DNA of 64,000 nucleotides. Origin: CAZGCA01 sp964524145 (GTDB lineage Bacteria; Hydrogenedentota; CAZGCA01). The stretch lies in contig CAZGCA010000022.1 of the NCBI GenBank assembly GCA_964524145.1, forward strand, positions 1 to 64,000, read 5' to 3'. Below are positions 51,811-61,489 of this stretch, in pieces. Each line of letters starts with the position of its first letter. Positions within the stretch are counted from its first letter, which is position 1. The position numbers and the translations under genes were made by a program. Below the pieces are notes generated by a model. It did no database searches. It saw only the letters and a list, made by a program, of their open reading frames with translations, and was not told the DNA's origin.

Positions 51811-54800
51811 TTACTCGCCGATCTCGATGTCGAGCCGTGTCGTCTCCCCTTCTGGAATTTGAACCTGAGCAGTTTGCTGGACCCAGCGGTTTGTGCTGGC
51901 GTCTGGGCACTGGGCTTCGACCTCGTACGCACCTGCCGGTAACCCTGCGATCCGGTAAAAACCGGTCTCTTCCACAGGACATGTTACCTTAGTCATCCCT
52001 GCATCCGAGACAACAGACAGAGACACTTCCGCCCTGCGGCTGTTCACAAACTCTCCGTCGTGTGTAACGTATCCCTCGATGGCGGCTGTCCCTGTTGCGA
52101 ACTCAAAGTGCTGTTCTGTAACCAGATCCTCGTATACCTCCAGTCTTGCGGCTTGCGTGCGTTGGGCCGGCCGGACTTCCCCAGAGGAACCGACTGTCAC
52201 CCTCACATCGTACATGCCGGGCTGCAGCTTCCTCGCCTCGTAATATCCATCTGCGTCGGTCGTAACATCCTCGCCCTCACTCCGTTCGCGATGCATAACG
52301 TTCACTTCTGCCCCGACTACGGCCACACCCTCCTCGCTCACGTATCCCGCGACTGTGCCGCCCATCGTCAACGCGATGGTCAGCTGTGTTTCCCCGTCTT
52401 CCGGCACCTCCACGGTCACCGTCGTTGGAGCGAAGTCGGGATGTCTCACCCCCACGGCGTGTTCTCCTGCCGCAAGACCTTTGAGCACAAACGATCCGTC
52501 CGCGGCGGTTATCGGCCTAAACATTCTCGCCCCTATCGATTTCAAGGGTGGGATACCACCGAGGAAAACGGTCGCTCCGGCTACTGGATGCGAGTCCAAT
52601 GAAGCAACCGTCCTGCCGCGCACAACGTGCCCCTGCGATAGACGAAACTCGATCCCGTCGGTTACCTCCCCACTCTCCACGACGATGTCGGAGATCCCTT
52701 CGGGTGCATACCCCTCAGCTGATGCCCAAAGCATCACTCTTCCTGGTCGTACGTCTTCCAGCAGAAACTCGCCGGACTCCGAACTGAAGCTCCTCCAGCT
52801 CACCTTAAAGTCGCGTATCGGGTTCCCTGTTGCGGCATCCATCACTACGCCCGCGACGCTGCCGTCCCGCATCATCACAACGTCAGCGTCCGTTGTTCCT
52901 ACGGGGATACCGGCGAGGTCGGCCTGACCGTACTCCTGATGGGATAGGTAAACCCGGAATATCCCCTCCCCAAGACCATCGATACGATAATGACCGGAAC
53001 TATCAGTGCTTGCGTTGCCGCCTGCAGCCGTCGAGCTGGACGCATGTACGGAAACTCCGGCAATGCCGTTACCATCCGCGTCGTGAGCGTAGCCTTCGAT
53101 TACACCTTCTCCCTTTGTCAGAATCACAACGTCAACAGCGGCAATCCTTTCACCCGCCTCGACGGTGATCGGCTCGTTTTCTGACCTTCGACTGATCTGT
53201 CCGCAGTCGACAAAGAAAACATAGGTTCCGGGTCCAACATCGACGATCTCGAATCTCCCGTCTGCGTCTGCGTCCCAGGCGGCGGGTCCCGGCACATTGG
53301 GAAGGAAATCAAGCCACTCCTTGTCCTCCTGGAGCCCCAGTCTAAGCCGAGCATTCGGCACCACTCGGCCCACGGTATCGACGACTCGACCTGAGACAGT
53401 TGCCCCGGGCTCGAGCATGAAATCCACCTCGGTCACATCATCCTTCCCAGGAACTGGAATGGGATCCGAAACGATCCGGCCGTGATCCTTTGCTGCAATC
53501 CTCACCTGATAGACAGAGTTCCGCCCAATGCCCGTCAGGCGGTAGTCCCCGGCTTCATCTGATTGCGTCTCTTTCTGGACAAGTGTTCCGTCGACACGAC
53601 CAAGGGCAACGACTTTGGCGCCCTCGATGCCGTTGGTGAAACGGTCGGTAACACGTCCCGATATCGTTGCCCCGCGCTCGAAGGTGAAATCTATGCCAGT
53701 CAGCTGGTCATCGTGCGAAAGTGATACCTTCCTATGAGGTGACCAGTTGCGCACGACGTTTTCAGGAACGTGAGACCGTACTTCGTACTCTCCCTCTGGA
53801 AGCGGTCCGCATGTGTATGTCCCGTCCGACTCTGAGAAAACGTTTCGTCGTTCTGGCCCCCTGATGCAGATCTCCGCACCAGGTATTGGTGCGCCCGTAT
53901 CCGAAGCCGTCACGGTGCCCGAGATCGACGCACCTTGCAACGCCGCAGTCACGGCGGTGGTCCTCGCCATTGGCGACAGCTCAGCGGGTTCCGAATCTTG
54001 TGGTTGCGGTGGCTCGGTTCGGTCTGGTGGTTGTTTCTGCGTGAAAACGGATTCTGCTGCAAGTTCGGTCGGTTCCGCAGGCGGTTCTTCAGGTGGCGTA
54101 CTTCCCCGCGTCATGTATAGAGCGCTACCGGCAATGATGGCGGCGGCGCATATCGCGCCGATAATTGCTGCCTTGTTGATTCCCATGACAACTCCTCCCG
54201 TTTTCGTCAAAAGCCCTGTGAGAGAGAGCCCGGGTGCAGAAGGCAGGACGGAGGCGACCGGCGCGATCTTGGCCCACGACGCGCCAACGGGTATCGCAGC
54301 GATGATTCTGTGCGACATCTTGCGTTTCTTCGCGGCTTCGAGCAGGCCCGTTTCTACGTGCGCGCTCAGCTTGTCGCGCAACCGGCCTCTCGCGCGTTCG
54401 AGCCGCTTTCTCATTGCCGCAGAAGAAACATCGAGCGCTTTCGCTGCCTCAGCGATGGACTTGTCCTCGAAGTAGTACAGGATGATCGACTCGCGGTCCG
54501 GTACCGACAGATTCCTCAGCGCCTCATCGACCACGTTGCAGATCTCTTTCTGGTCCATCTTCTCCTCGATCCCGGGAGCCTCTGCGTATCCGAGGCGCCG
54601 GCGCACTTCCTCCGAGTCTTCGCGAAGCCGCTGCCGGTACGTCTGGGATTTGTGCCAGTTCTTGCACAGGTTTCTGGTGATGGTCTTCAACCATGTGCCG
54701 AACCTGCGCGGCTGGCGCAGCGTGGCGAGCTTCTCGAACCCCAGCAGGAACGCATCCTGCGCTATGTCCTGAGAAACCGCATAGTTCCCGACCCGGCTAT

Positions 54801-54909
54801 ACGCGATGGCAAGCACTACCCCGCCGTACAGGTCGACCAACCGCCCATACGAGTCGCGGTCGCCTGTCTGCGCGCGCTTCACCAGATCGAGTTCCCGTGT
54901 CCCGTCCAT
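51811..54909 (-). CDS. ECF sigma factor fused to a membrane helix and carboxypeptidase-regulatory repeats (A)
   Basis: A 1032-residue protein. Residues 10-85 are sigma region 2 (GDRDSYGRLVDLYGGVVLAI, then AQDAFLLGFEKLATL) and 125-180 are region 4 (LPVPDRESI-type; here LSVPDRESIILYYFEDKSIA and VSSAAMRKRLERARGRLRDK). A transmembrane helix lies at about 248-266. The rest is about seven CarboxypepD_reg Ig-like repeats (ISGTVTASDTGAPIPGAEIC, ISGRVTDRFTNGIEGAKVVA, VSGRVVDTVGRVVPNARLRL). The N-terminus should be cytoplasmic and the repeats extracytoplasmic, so this may be a one-protein transmembrane regulator (inference). GGAGG precedes the ATG at 54909. Confidence 0.85.
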   Translation of the reverse strand: MDGTRELDLVKRAQTGDRDSYGRLVDLYGGVVLAIAYSRVGNYAVSQDIAQDAFLLGFEKLATLRQPRRFGTWLKTITRNLCKNWHKSQTYRQRLREDSEEVRRRLGYAEAPGIEEKMDQKEICNVVDEALRNLSVPDRESIILYYFEDKSIAEAAKALDVSSAAMRKRLERARGRLRDKLSAHVETGLLEAAKKRKMSHRIIAAIPVGASWAKIAPVASVLPSAPGLSLTGLLTKTGGVVMGINKAAIIGAICAAAIIAGSALYMTRGSTPPEEPPAEPTELAAESVFTQKQPPDRTEPPQPQDSEPAELSPMARTTAVTAALQGASISGTVTASDTGAPIPGAEICIRGPERRNVFSESDGTYTCGPLPEGEYEVRSHVPENVVRNWSPHRKVSLSHDDQLTGIDFTFERGATISGRVTDRFTNGIEGAKVVALGRVDGTLVQKETQSDEAGDYRLTGIGRNSVYQVRIAAKDHGRIVSDPIPVPGKDDVTEVDFMLEPGATVSGRVVDTVGRVVPNARLRLGLQEDKEWLDFLPNVPGPAAWDADADGRFEIVDVGPGTYVFFVDCGQISRRSENEPITVEAGERIAAVDVVILTKGEGVIEGYAHDADGNGIAGVSVHASSSTAAGGNASTDSSGHYRIDGLGEGIFRVYLSHQEYGQADLAGIPVGTTDADVVMMRDGSVAGVVMDAATGNPIRDFKVSWRSFSSESGEFLLEDVRPGRVMLWASAEGYAPEGISDIVVESGEVTDGIEFRLSQGHVVRGRTVASLDSHPVAGATVFLGGIPPLKSIGARMFRPITAADGSFVLKGLAAGEHAVGVRHPDFAPTTVTVEVPEDGETQLTIALTMGGTVAGYVSEEGVAVVGAEVNVMHRERSEGEDVTTDADGYYEARKLQPGMYDVRVTVGSSGEVRPAQRTQAARLEVYEDLVTEQHFEFATGTAAIEGYVTHDGEFVNSRRAEVSLSVVSDAGMTKVTCPVEETGFYRIAGLPAGAYEVEAQCPDASTNRWVQQTAQVQIPEGETTRLDIEIGE

Positions 54910-55246
54910 TATGGCCTCCGGCTCTATGGTACACCGAACTCCATCTCGTTCCAACCAGTTCCGTAACAGAGACAACTGACTACGAAATCTGTGACAGGGA
55001 GGGCGATGGCGGGGCGTGCGCAGCAAGCAGACGAGGTCGTTTGGAAATGGGTGTGGGGGACAACCGTTTCTTCGGAAAAGGGTTGCCCCACGCGCCGGTC
55101 AGTGGTCTATCCGCCAGACGATATCGCCATTAAACCGAGTGTCGGCGATGCCGTTGTTGTCGAGCTGGTCTATACCGACGCTGTAGAGAACGAACCCGTC
55201 AGCGTCGCGGCGATGATTTAACGGCTGCTAGGTTCCGGATACGCGC
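54910..55246. other. Intergenic region with an imperfect hairpin
   Basis: About 335 bases without a convincing gene. An imperfect long hairpin (GTGGGG...AACCgTTTC / GAAA..GGTT.CCCCAC) lies at about 55051-55092 and could act as a terminator or processing site. The TGTGACA at 54990-54996, reverse complement TGTCACA, recurs upstream of the second sigma gene. A 76-codon open frame here resembles no family. Confidence 0.45.
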
Positions 55247-56814
55247 CTACTGGTTACTCTTCATGAGACTCTTTCCGCGTTCGACGAACTGTCGCCAATC
55301 CGTCTTCGGATTGCCCACATTGAAAAGCTTCCGCCACCCGCCTTGATGGTAGATGAAGACCTCGACGTCCGACAACTTGTCACTTCCCTCGTATTTGACA
55401 TAGACTGGGTGCACATCACCGTCAGCCGGGGACTCGGGCCATGCAGGCACGCGATAAATGCTAATGCCGATGTTTGTGTATTGATTACTGGCACGCGGCA
55501 CTTTCCCTTTCGTGTCATGTGCCTGAACCCTTTGGTAGGCATCAGGGTTTTGTGAGATGCGAGCCGATGCGAAGCTCAACAATGCGTCCACAGGCGTGGA
55601 CAAATCGTGATACTCCTCTCCTGAAAGGATTCTCTTCTTGACCGTCTCAAATCGCTTAATCTCTGCCGCCTCTTCGTCGCTGATTGCGGTCTTAAGAAAC
55701 GGGTCTCTCTTTTCCTCCTTTTCCCTATCTTTCTCTTTCCTCCACTCAGACAGGTATTCCTTCCACTGCTCCAACTCTCGGTGCGGAACTTCCGGCAAGG
55801 AAGAAACGTAATCCCGTAATGTGTCGAAAAACTTCTCCGGCTCATCGTCAAAAGGAGAGTGCGCGGATTCGTCAAAGAGTACCAGTCGCGCATTCGGATG
55901 ATTCTTGTGCAGTACGTCCGGCTTGTCCGTATTCCAGGTCAAGTCCCACTGGCCTTCCATGATCATCGTGGGAATCGGGCAATTGTCAAACGCCCCCTGC
56001 AAGTCAATATCGTCTGTCTGCTGACCAACCGAACTGCGAAAGACGGGTCGTGTTTCCATTCGTAGCGGGCAATGCGCGCAATCTCCTCCTTGGAGGGTTT
56101 GTAGTAGTCTTGACGTTTCCAATCACCGTTCAGGAAGGCGTTGTACACACCCTGTTCCGAGGAAAGACGTTTGTTGGCACGTATCGCACGGATTCTTCCT
56201 CGCTCCTTTCTGGATATGAACTCATACTGCCGCGTTGGTTTCATCGCGACAGGCATTGCCACGGACGAGCCCACCAGTACCATGCCCGACAGACTTTCCG
56301 GGTACTTCAGGGCATAACACTGAGCCAAAAGTCCGCCGTAAGAATGTCCCAGGACGACCCAGCTTTCAATATCAAGGGATTTGCGAAGATTCTCCAAATC
56401 GTCAACAGCCTGTATTATGGAGTATCCTGCCCCTTTCTTGTAGTCAGAAATACCACATCCTCGCTGATCGTAGTAGACTATCTTGGCGAAATCCCTGGCA
56501 ATGGAGAAGGAGGGATGGAAACAATGGTGTGTTGCGCCCGGTCCACCGTGCAGGAGAACCAGGGGCAGGCCGTCGCCCTCGATTTCGCAATAGAGCTGAC
56601 AATCGCCAATGGTCACGCGACGTTTCGTTATATCCATTTGGTCACACAGACGGCGGACGTCTGGCACATTCAGGATTAGCTCTTTCTCAACGTGAGTGAT
56701 GCCGTCTCTGGCTCTCTCTCGTGTCCTGGCGTCGGCGGGTTCCGCAATTGCACCATTTGCAGGAATGAGCGCAACCAGAGCAACCACAATCAAGCACTTC
56801 ACGTTCGGCAGCAT
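55247..56814 (-). pseudogene. Alpha/beta hydrolase (proline iminopeptidase-like), split by a frameshift
   Basis: Two reading frames join into one exported hydrolase. The first (from ATG 56814) has a signal peptide (LIVVALVALIPANGAIA), LLHGGPGATHHCFHPSF, YYDQRGCGISDYKKGAGYS and the nucleophile elbow GHSYGG. It ends in frame near 56030. The second frame continues with PTMIMEGQWDLTW (acid residue) and FDESAHSPFDDEPEKFFDTL (catalytic His), then a C-terminal extension. The triad is thus split between frames, and one missing base near 56025-56045 explains it. It is a recent pseudogene, or the base is a sequencing error. GAGGATGAAGGC precedes the start. Confidence 0.8.
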
Positions 56815-57012
56815 GCCTTCATCCTCCAACTCTCGACTACCTGCTTGTTCTCCCCTCCGTCTCATTCATGATGAGCGGATCCGCAAGGAATCTCGATCGA
56901 GCTGTTGGTGGTGATCGCGATAACCTACACACCGCAGGGCCCGAATCTCACCAACGAATCCGCCCACCTTGCTCCTTGTCCTTCTCTTTGGGGCGGAACG
57001 TTCGCGGCGGAA

Positions 57013-59850
57013 TCATTCCACGCCAAGAAGCTGCTCTTGTACTTCCTCAATAGATCCGTACTGCTGGTCAAGACGGATTACGCCAAGGTCTGTAACACTG
57101 TCCCGGACGATCTCGGCATTCGCGACAACGGCCAGTTCGATCTTGTCTTCCGCCTTCTGACAGCCAACGAACACGCTGGGATGAACTCCCTCGGGCAGTG
57201 CGCCGAGCATGCAAAACGCGCCGTTTGCATTGGTGGTGGCAGTGCGCATCGGGGACGTGGTGCCATCTTCCAGCAACGCTGCGTATCCTATCTCGGTGTT
57301 TGCAGCGGGATTGCCATCGGCATCCAGGACGATTCCCTCGATGCCTCCCCTCGGGATACAGACGACAACCACTTCAGGGACTGTCTCTCCCGGTTCTCCC
57401 GTGAACGGCTCGCTTGCCGCTACTGTAACTATCCCGCCTTCGCTACGCTCCCAAGCCACCGCTTCATAGGTCCTCGCCGGGTCCAATCCGTGCCACGTGA
57501 ATCGCCCTTCATCGTTCGCATGATACCCGCCCCATCCGCCAGACCTACCTGCCAGGCGCATTCCCGCCATGACCCCCTTGACGGGCGTGCCGTCCGGATC
57601 GACGTATCTGACGGGCACGATAAGAGGCGCGGGCGCCGTGAAGTTGAGCTCTTTCTTCACTCCGGGTCCGAGTTCGAGTATCGCTACTTCGGCGTTCTCC
57701 GGAAGGCCGGGGCTGCCTCCTTCGCTGCGGTACCAGTAGTAAACGCGGAAGTTGTGGGGCTCCGTAAGGTTCATCCTGAATTTGTATGAACCGTCACCAC
57801 CCGTCACGGTCTCCCCGCCCAGTTGGCCAACGATTCCATCTCCAGGATCCACCACCTTCGCACACACCCACAGTGGACACACGGGGAGACCGGCGCCGTC
57901 CTTCACCGTGCCGTAAACCTCAGCCCACGAGGAATCGGCCAGCACGAAATCGACTCCCGACGTGGTCTGTCCGGCTTTGACGCGGATCCCGATTTCCCGC
58001 GCGGCGTAAGGCGTCGTACCTTCCGCCGCACTGACCAGCCGCCGAGCCAGACCGGCAACACCTTGCAGCCGGTCATCCACCGACACCATATAGACGTAGT
58101 CTTCACCCAGGCCATCAGCGATATAGTCTCCGTTGGAATCTGTCACCACGACGACCGGCGAGAGCGGAAATACCTGGATTTTCACGTTCGTGAACGGGAG
58201 ACCGCCGGGCAGCGCCCCTCCTACTACTCGGACCGTCGCGCCTTCGACCGGGCCGCCATTCTCCTTGGTGACTCTCCCTGCGATGCTGCCGGCTGATCGC
58301 AGAACGAATAGGGCATCTTCTGTACCCGTGGGGATCTTTGGGAAGAAGCCTTTGCCGTACCCGTCCTTTACCACGGTGAAATCGCATAGGCCTTCTCCAG
58401 GAATCCCCATCTGGAAGTATCCCTGCTCGTCGGTGATCGCGAACGACCACTTGCTGCTGGTTATCGGGCCTGTTGTCCCTCCGGTTGTGGCGGTGAGCTC
58501 GAGACCTGCTTCAGTATACCCGTAGTACCGCAAACGCACCGAGGCGTCGGGAATCGGCCTGTTGCTTACGGAAACAACCCATCCCGCAACAACAAACTCA
58601 GCTTTCGGAAGGGTGAAGTCGACGTCGTTGCGCTCCATTCCCGGTGCCAGGGTGAACCCATCCCCCCGCTGCATCACGTACCCTTCGGCTGACGCGAAAG
58701 GAAACGCCCTCCCGAACGTGTCAATGCCTGGAATCCCGTACGTACCATCGGCACCCGTTTGCGCGGTGTAAGACTTGATAACATCGATTCCGGGTTTGTC
58801 CCGCGAGACTTCGAGGGTTACGGTAGCGCCTTCGAACGGATATCCCGCATTGTCTATCACGCGGCCGGAGACGGATGCTGCCACCGGCGACCTCTCTTCC
58901 TCCTCCTCGACGAGCGGCGGCGCGGTCTCTTCTGTTACGGCGACAGGCATCTCCTCGCCTGCCGGCGCTGCTTCCGGAGCGGGTTGCACACGGGCAAGCT
59001 CAACATGCGCCTCCGGCAGCTCCTCCTTCGCGGGTTCCGTTCGGGATATGGCAACTTCTTCGTCCTGGACGGACGGCGGCTTCTCAGACCACGGGCTCCA
59101 GACGACCAGCGCCATAAGTGCAATAACAACGACGCCAACAGCCGAAACGACTGATTTGCTGCTCATGCTCAACACACCTCCCAGTGTCACCGTCTTCCCT
59201 GCGGCGGCAGCGGCGGCGGCTGTGCCGCCTTTAACGCACCACGCAGCCTTCCCCAGCGGTATTGCCGTGCACGCCTTGAGAACCGACTCCTTCTTCGGGC
59301 GCATCCCCCTGATCGAGTCTGCAGCCTCTTCCCACAACTTGTCCTTGAGCACGCGTCTGCCGTACTTCAGGAGCCGGGCAACCGCGTTGGGCGACTTGCC
59401 GAGATACTCGCCGATCTCCTTGAGAGATTTCTCCTCGAAATAATAGAGATACACCGCCTCCCTGGTTTTCGGCGGCAGGTCGTCCACCTTGCGGCGCACC
59501 GTTTGACGCAACTCGATACGTTCAGCATCCACCACGCGCTCTTGTTCCATGCCGTTCTCCGCATAATCGGCCAGCAGCCTGTCCCGCCTCGAATTGGATT
59601 TCAGTCGGTTCATGCAGATGTTCCGGGCTATCGACGCAAGCCAACCGGGGAATTTTCCGGGGTTCTTCAGGGTATCCAGCCGGCGGTAGCCCTGCACAAA
59701 CGTTTCCTGGGCGGCATCCTCAGCCTCCGTCGCATCCTTGATATAGCTCAGACACAACCCGTAAACAGCCGCGAAATGCCGTTTGACAAGCGTTCCAAAC
59801 GCTTCGTCCCGGCCCGCCAACACTTCGCGAACAACGTCCGCGTCACTCAT
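57013..59850 (-). CDS. ECF sigma factor fused to a membrane helix and carboxypeptidase-regulatory repeats (B)
   Basis: A 945-residue protein with the same plan as the one at 51811. Sigma region 2 is at about 15-85 (DAAQETFVQGYRRLDTL, FPGWLASIARNICMNRLKSN) and region 4 at about 120-175 (LPPKTREAVYLYYFEEKSLK, GKSPNAVARLLKYGRRVLKD). A transmembrane helix lies at about 235-251, then an acidic, Pro-rich linker, then five to seven CarboxypepD_reg-like repeats (VSGRVIDNAGYPFEGATVTL, IAGRVTKENGGPVEGATVRV). The AIPLGKAAWCVKG before the helix matches AIPVGASWAKIA in the other protein. The start at 59850 has a weak ribosome binding site. Confidence 0.85.
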   Translation of the reverse strand: MSDADVVREVLAGRDEAFGTLVKRHFAAVYGLCLSYIKDATEAEDAAQETFVQGYRRLDTLKNPGKFPGWLASIARNICMNRLKSNSRRDRLLADYAENGMEQERVVDAERIELRQTVRRKVDDLPPKTREAVYLYYFEEKSLKEIGEYLGKSPNAVARLLKYGRRVLKDKLWEEAADSIRGMRPKKESVLKACTAIPLGKAAWCVKGGTAAAAAAAGKTVTLGGVLSMSSKSVVSAVGVVVIALMALVVWSPWSEKPPSVQDEEVAISRTEPAKEELPEAHVELARVQPAPEAAPAGEEMPVAVTEETAPPLVEEEEERSPVAASVSGRVIDNAGYPFEGATVTLEVSRDKPGIDVIKSYTAQTGADGTYGIPGIDTFGRAFPFASAEGYVMQRGDGFTLAPGMERNDVDFTLPKAEFVVAGWVVSVSNRPIPDASVRLRYYGYTEAGLELTATTGGTTGPITSSKWSFAITDEQGYFQMGIPGEGLCDFTVVKDGYGKGFFPKIPTGTEDALFVLRSAGSIAGRVTKENGGPVEGATVRVVGGALPGGLPFTNVKIQVFPLSPVVVVTDSNGDYIADGLGEDYVYMVSVDDRLQGVAGLARRLVSAAEGTTPYAAREIGIRVKAGQTTSGVDFVLADSSWAEVYGTVKDGAGLPVCPLWVCAKVVDPGDGIVGQLGGETVTGGDGSYKFRMNLTEPHNFRVYYWYRSEGGSPGLPENAEVAILELGPGVKKELNFTAPAPLIVPVRYVDPDGTPVKGVMAGMRLAGRSGGWGGYHANDEGRFTWHGLDPARTYEAVAWERSEGGIVTVAASEPFTGEPGETVPEVVVVCIPRGGIEGIVLDADGNPAANTEIGYAALLEDGTTSPMRTATTNANGAFCMLGALPEGVHPSVFVGCQKAEDKIELAVVANAEIVRDSVTDLGVIRLDQQYGSIEEVQEQLLGVE

Positions 59851-60049
59851 CTGCTCGTATCTCTCGTTGACAACTAACTTCGCTTCTCCATCTATATGAC
59901 AATTGTGACACAGAAAAAATGACAAAGGAAGGGCACAGTGCGTCGCAGCCAATGAGAGTTCTCTGCTTGCCCGCCAACATGTTGACACCAAGCATTGACG
60001 GGGCGTACCCTTTCTTCTGATCCTATGCTTCGGGAAGGAGGAGAACGAC

Positions 60050-61366
60050 ATGTTTCATAAACACCTGGGCATTCTTGGTCGAGCTAATCTCGTGGCAAGT
60101 TGTGCCTTGCGAAACCGGTTCCTTGCCGTTATTCCTGTAATCGGTATCCTCGCGAGTATGGCGCTGACGTGTGCGCATGTGCAAGAGAGCCCGCGCGACG
60201 CATGGGAGTTCGCGTTTAAGGACTTTGTGATCGCGTCCTGGCACCCTCCCGCGGACACCGACGCCGAGTACGAAATCTACCGCGACGCGGGGTTCAACCT
60301 CGTGATGAGCGTTCGGTATAAGCTGCCCGACAACGCGCTCGAACTGGCCCGGAAGCACGGATTGAAGGTGATGATCGACACCTACACGCCCAACGACCGG
60401 CCGTGGGGCGGCACCGCCGCAGCGTACATGCCGCACCCGACACATCATCCCGCCACGTTGCCCGAGCTCGAATGGCTGCACGAGCGTTACGGCGACCATC
60501 CGGCGCTTGGCGGGTACTTGCTCGGCGACGATTACGGCGCGTTACCGCAGGAACTCGTTGACACCACGCGGTTCCTGCGCGAGAACGCGCCGCACCTGTT
60601 CCCCTGGATCTGCCAGAACGTCATGTCCGCGAAGAGCCTGGCGGACGCCGGCAATCCAATCCAGGACCCCCAGATCTACCCGACCCTGTACCAGAAAGAC
60701 TGGCCCGCCGAAAAACAGTGTCAGAAAATGTGCCTCGACCTCCAGCGTCTGCGCACCGGCTGCCGCCGGTACGACCTGATCATGTGGCCGATGTTCAACG
60801 TCTGCGGTGTCGACAGCGATTCTCTCGTCCGGTTCCAGGTATACGCGTCGCTGGCCTACGGCGCTCAGGGTATCTGGTACTTCACGTACAGGGACGGGCT
60901 GCAGAATGGTTCCGGCTATCAGACCGTCGAAGAGGTGAAGCAGAACCTCGCGCCGACGTGGAAGGTGGCGGCCGAGGCGAACCGTCGCGTTGCCGCGCGG
61001 GGCCCGCATCTGTTGGGACGCGCCGCTGTCGAGATCTTCAATACGGGATGGGAGACGTCCAACACGTCGCGGCCAGGCAAGGGGAAGCTCGTCGAGACCA
61101 TGAGCGACGACCTCTTGGTCGGCATTCTGGCGAAACCCGGCAAACAGCCTCTCGCGATGGTCGTTGACAAGCGAACGGACAAACTACCAGCCGCGGTTCC
61201 CGAACGTGAGGTCGAGCTGTGTTTCGCCCGTGCCGTAAGCGGAATCGAGCTTCTCGGCAGCGATCAGGCAGTAAACGGGAACAAAGTCAACCTGCGACTC
61301 CCCGGCGGGGGAGGCCAACTTCTCGCGCTCGAAGGCAAGCGTCTTGACAAGTTTTCTGAACAATAG
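60050..61366 (+). CDS. Lipoprotein-like protein with a glycosidase-type TIM barrel
   Basis: A 438-residue exported protein. Its N-terminus is basic then hydrophobic and ends in a lipobox-like region (LTCAH). The body resembles the (beta/alpha)8 part of GH42-like or related glycosidases: YEIYRDAGFNLVMSVRYKLP, HGLKVMIDTYTP, LGGYLLGDDYGALPQELVDT and YGAQGIWYFTYRDGLQNGSG. Acid residues near GYLLGDDYG could be catalytic. No exact family can be named. A strong GGAGGA precedes the ATG. It is divergent from the second sigma gene. Confidence 0.65.
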   Translation: MFHKHLGILGRANLVASCALRNRFLAVIPVIGILASMALTCAHVQESPRDAWEFAFKDFVIASWHPPADTDAEYEIYRDAGFNLVMSVRYKLPDNALELARKHGLKVMIDTYTPNDRPWGGTAAAYMPHPTHHPATLPELEWLHERYGDHPALGGYLLGDDYGALPQELVDTTRFLRENAPHLFPWICQNVMSAKSLADAGNPIQDPQIYPTLYQKDWPAEKQCQKMCLDLQRLRTGCRRYDLIMWPMFNVCGVDSDSLVRFQVYASLAYGAQGIWYFTYRDGLQNGSGYQTVEEVKQNLAPTWKVAAEANRRVAARGPHLLGRAAVEIFNTGWETSNTSRPGKGKLVETMSDDLLVGILAKPGKQPLAMVVDKRTDKLPAAVPEREVELCFARAVSGIELLGSDQAVNGNKVNLRLPGGGGQLLALEGKRLDKFSEQ

Positions 61367-61444
61367 AACAGGCGAAACCAGCGCGCGAAGATCTTACGAG
61401 CGAAGTCCACGTCCAATCACGGGCCACGCCATGGGCACAGAAAA

Positions 61445-61477
61445 GGCGCTGCTTCGGTTCGATACCGAAGCAGCGCC
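61445..61477. terminator. Strong hairpin terminator after the first prepilin gene
   Basis: A perfect 13-bp stem GGCGCTGCTTCGG / CCGAAGCAGCGCC with a 7-nt loop lies 12 nt beyond the prepilin stop. On the reverse strand it is followed by TTTTCT, as in intrinsic terminators. It also lies downstream of the lipoprotein-like gene and may end both transcripts. Confidence 0.75.
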
Positions 61478-61489
61478 CGTGTTACCTCA

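Noticed and set aside
54991..55221. 76-codon open frame between the sigma gene and the hydrolase
   Set aside because: It spans an imperfect hairpin, has no domain and no good ribosome binding site.
59982..60011. TTGACA before the TIM-barrel lipoprotein gene
   Set aside because: No -10 at a 16-18 nt spacing matches more than three positions, so a promoter could not be assigned.
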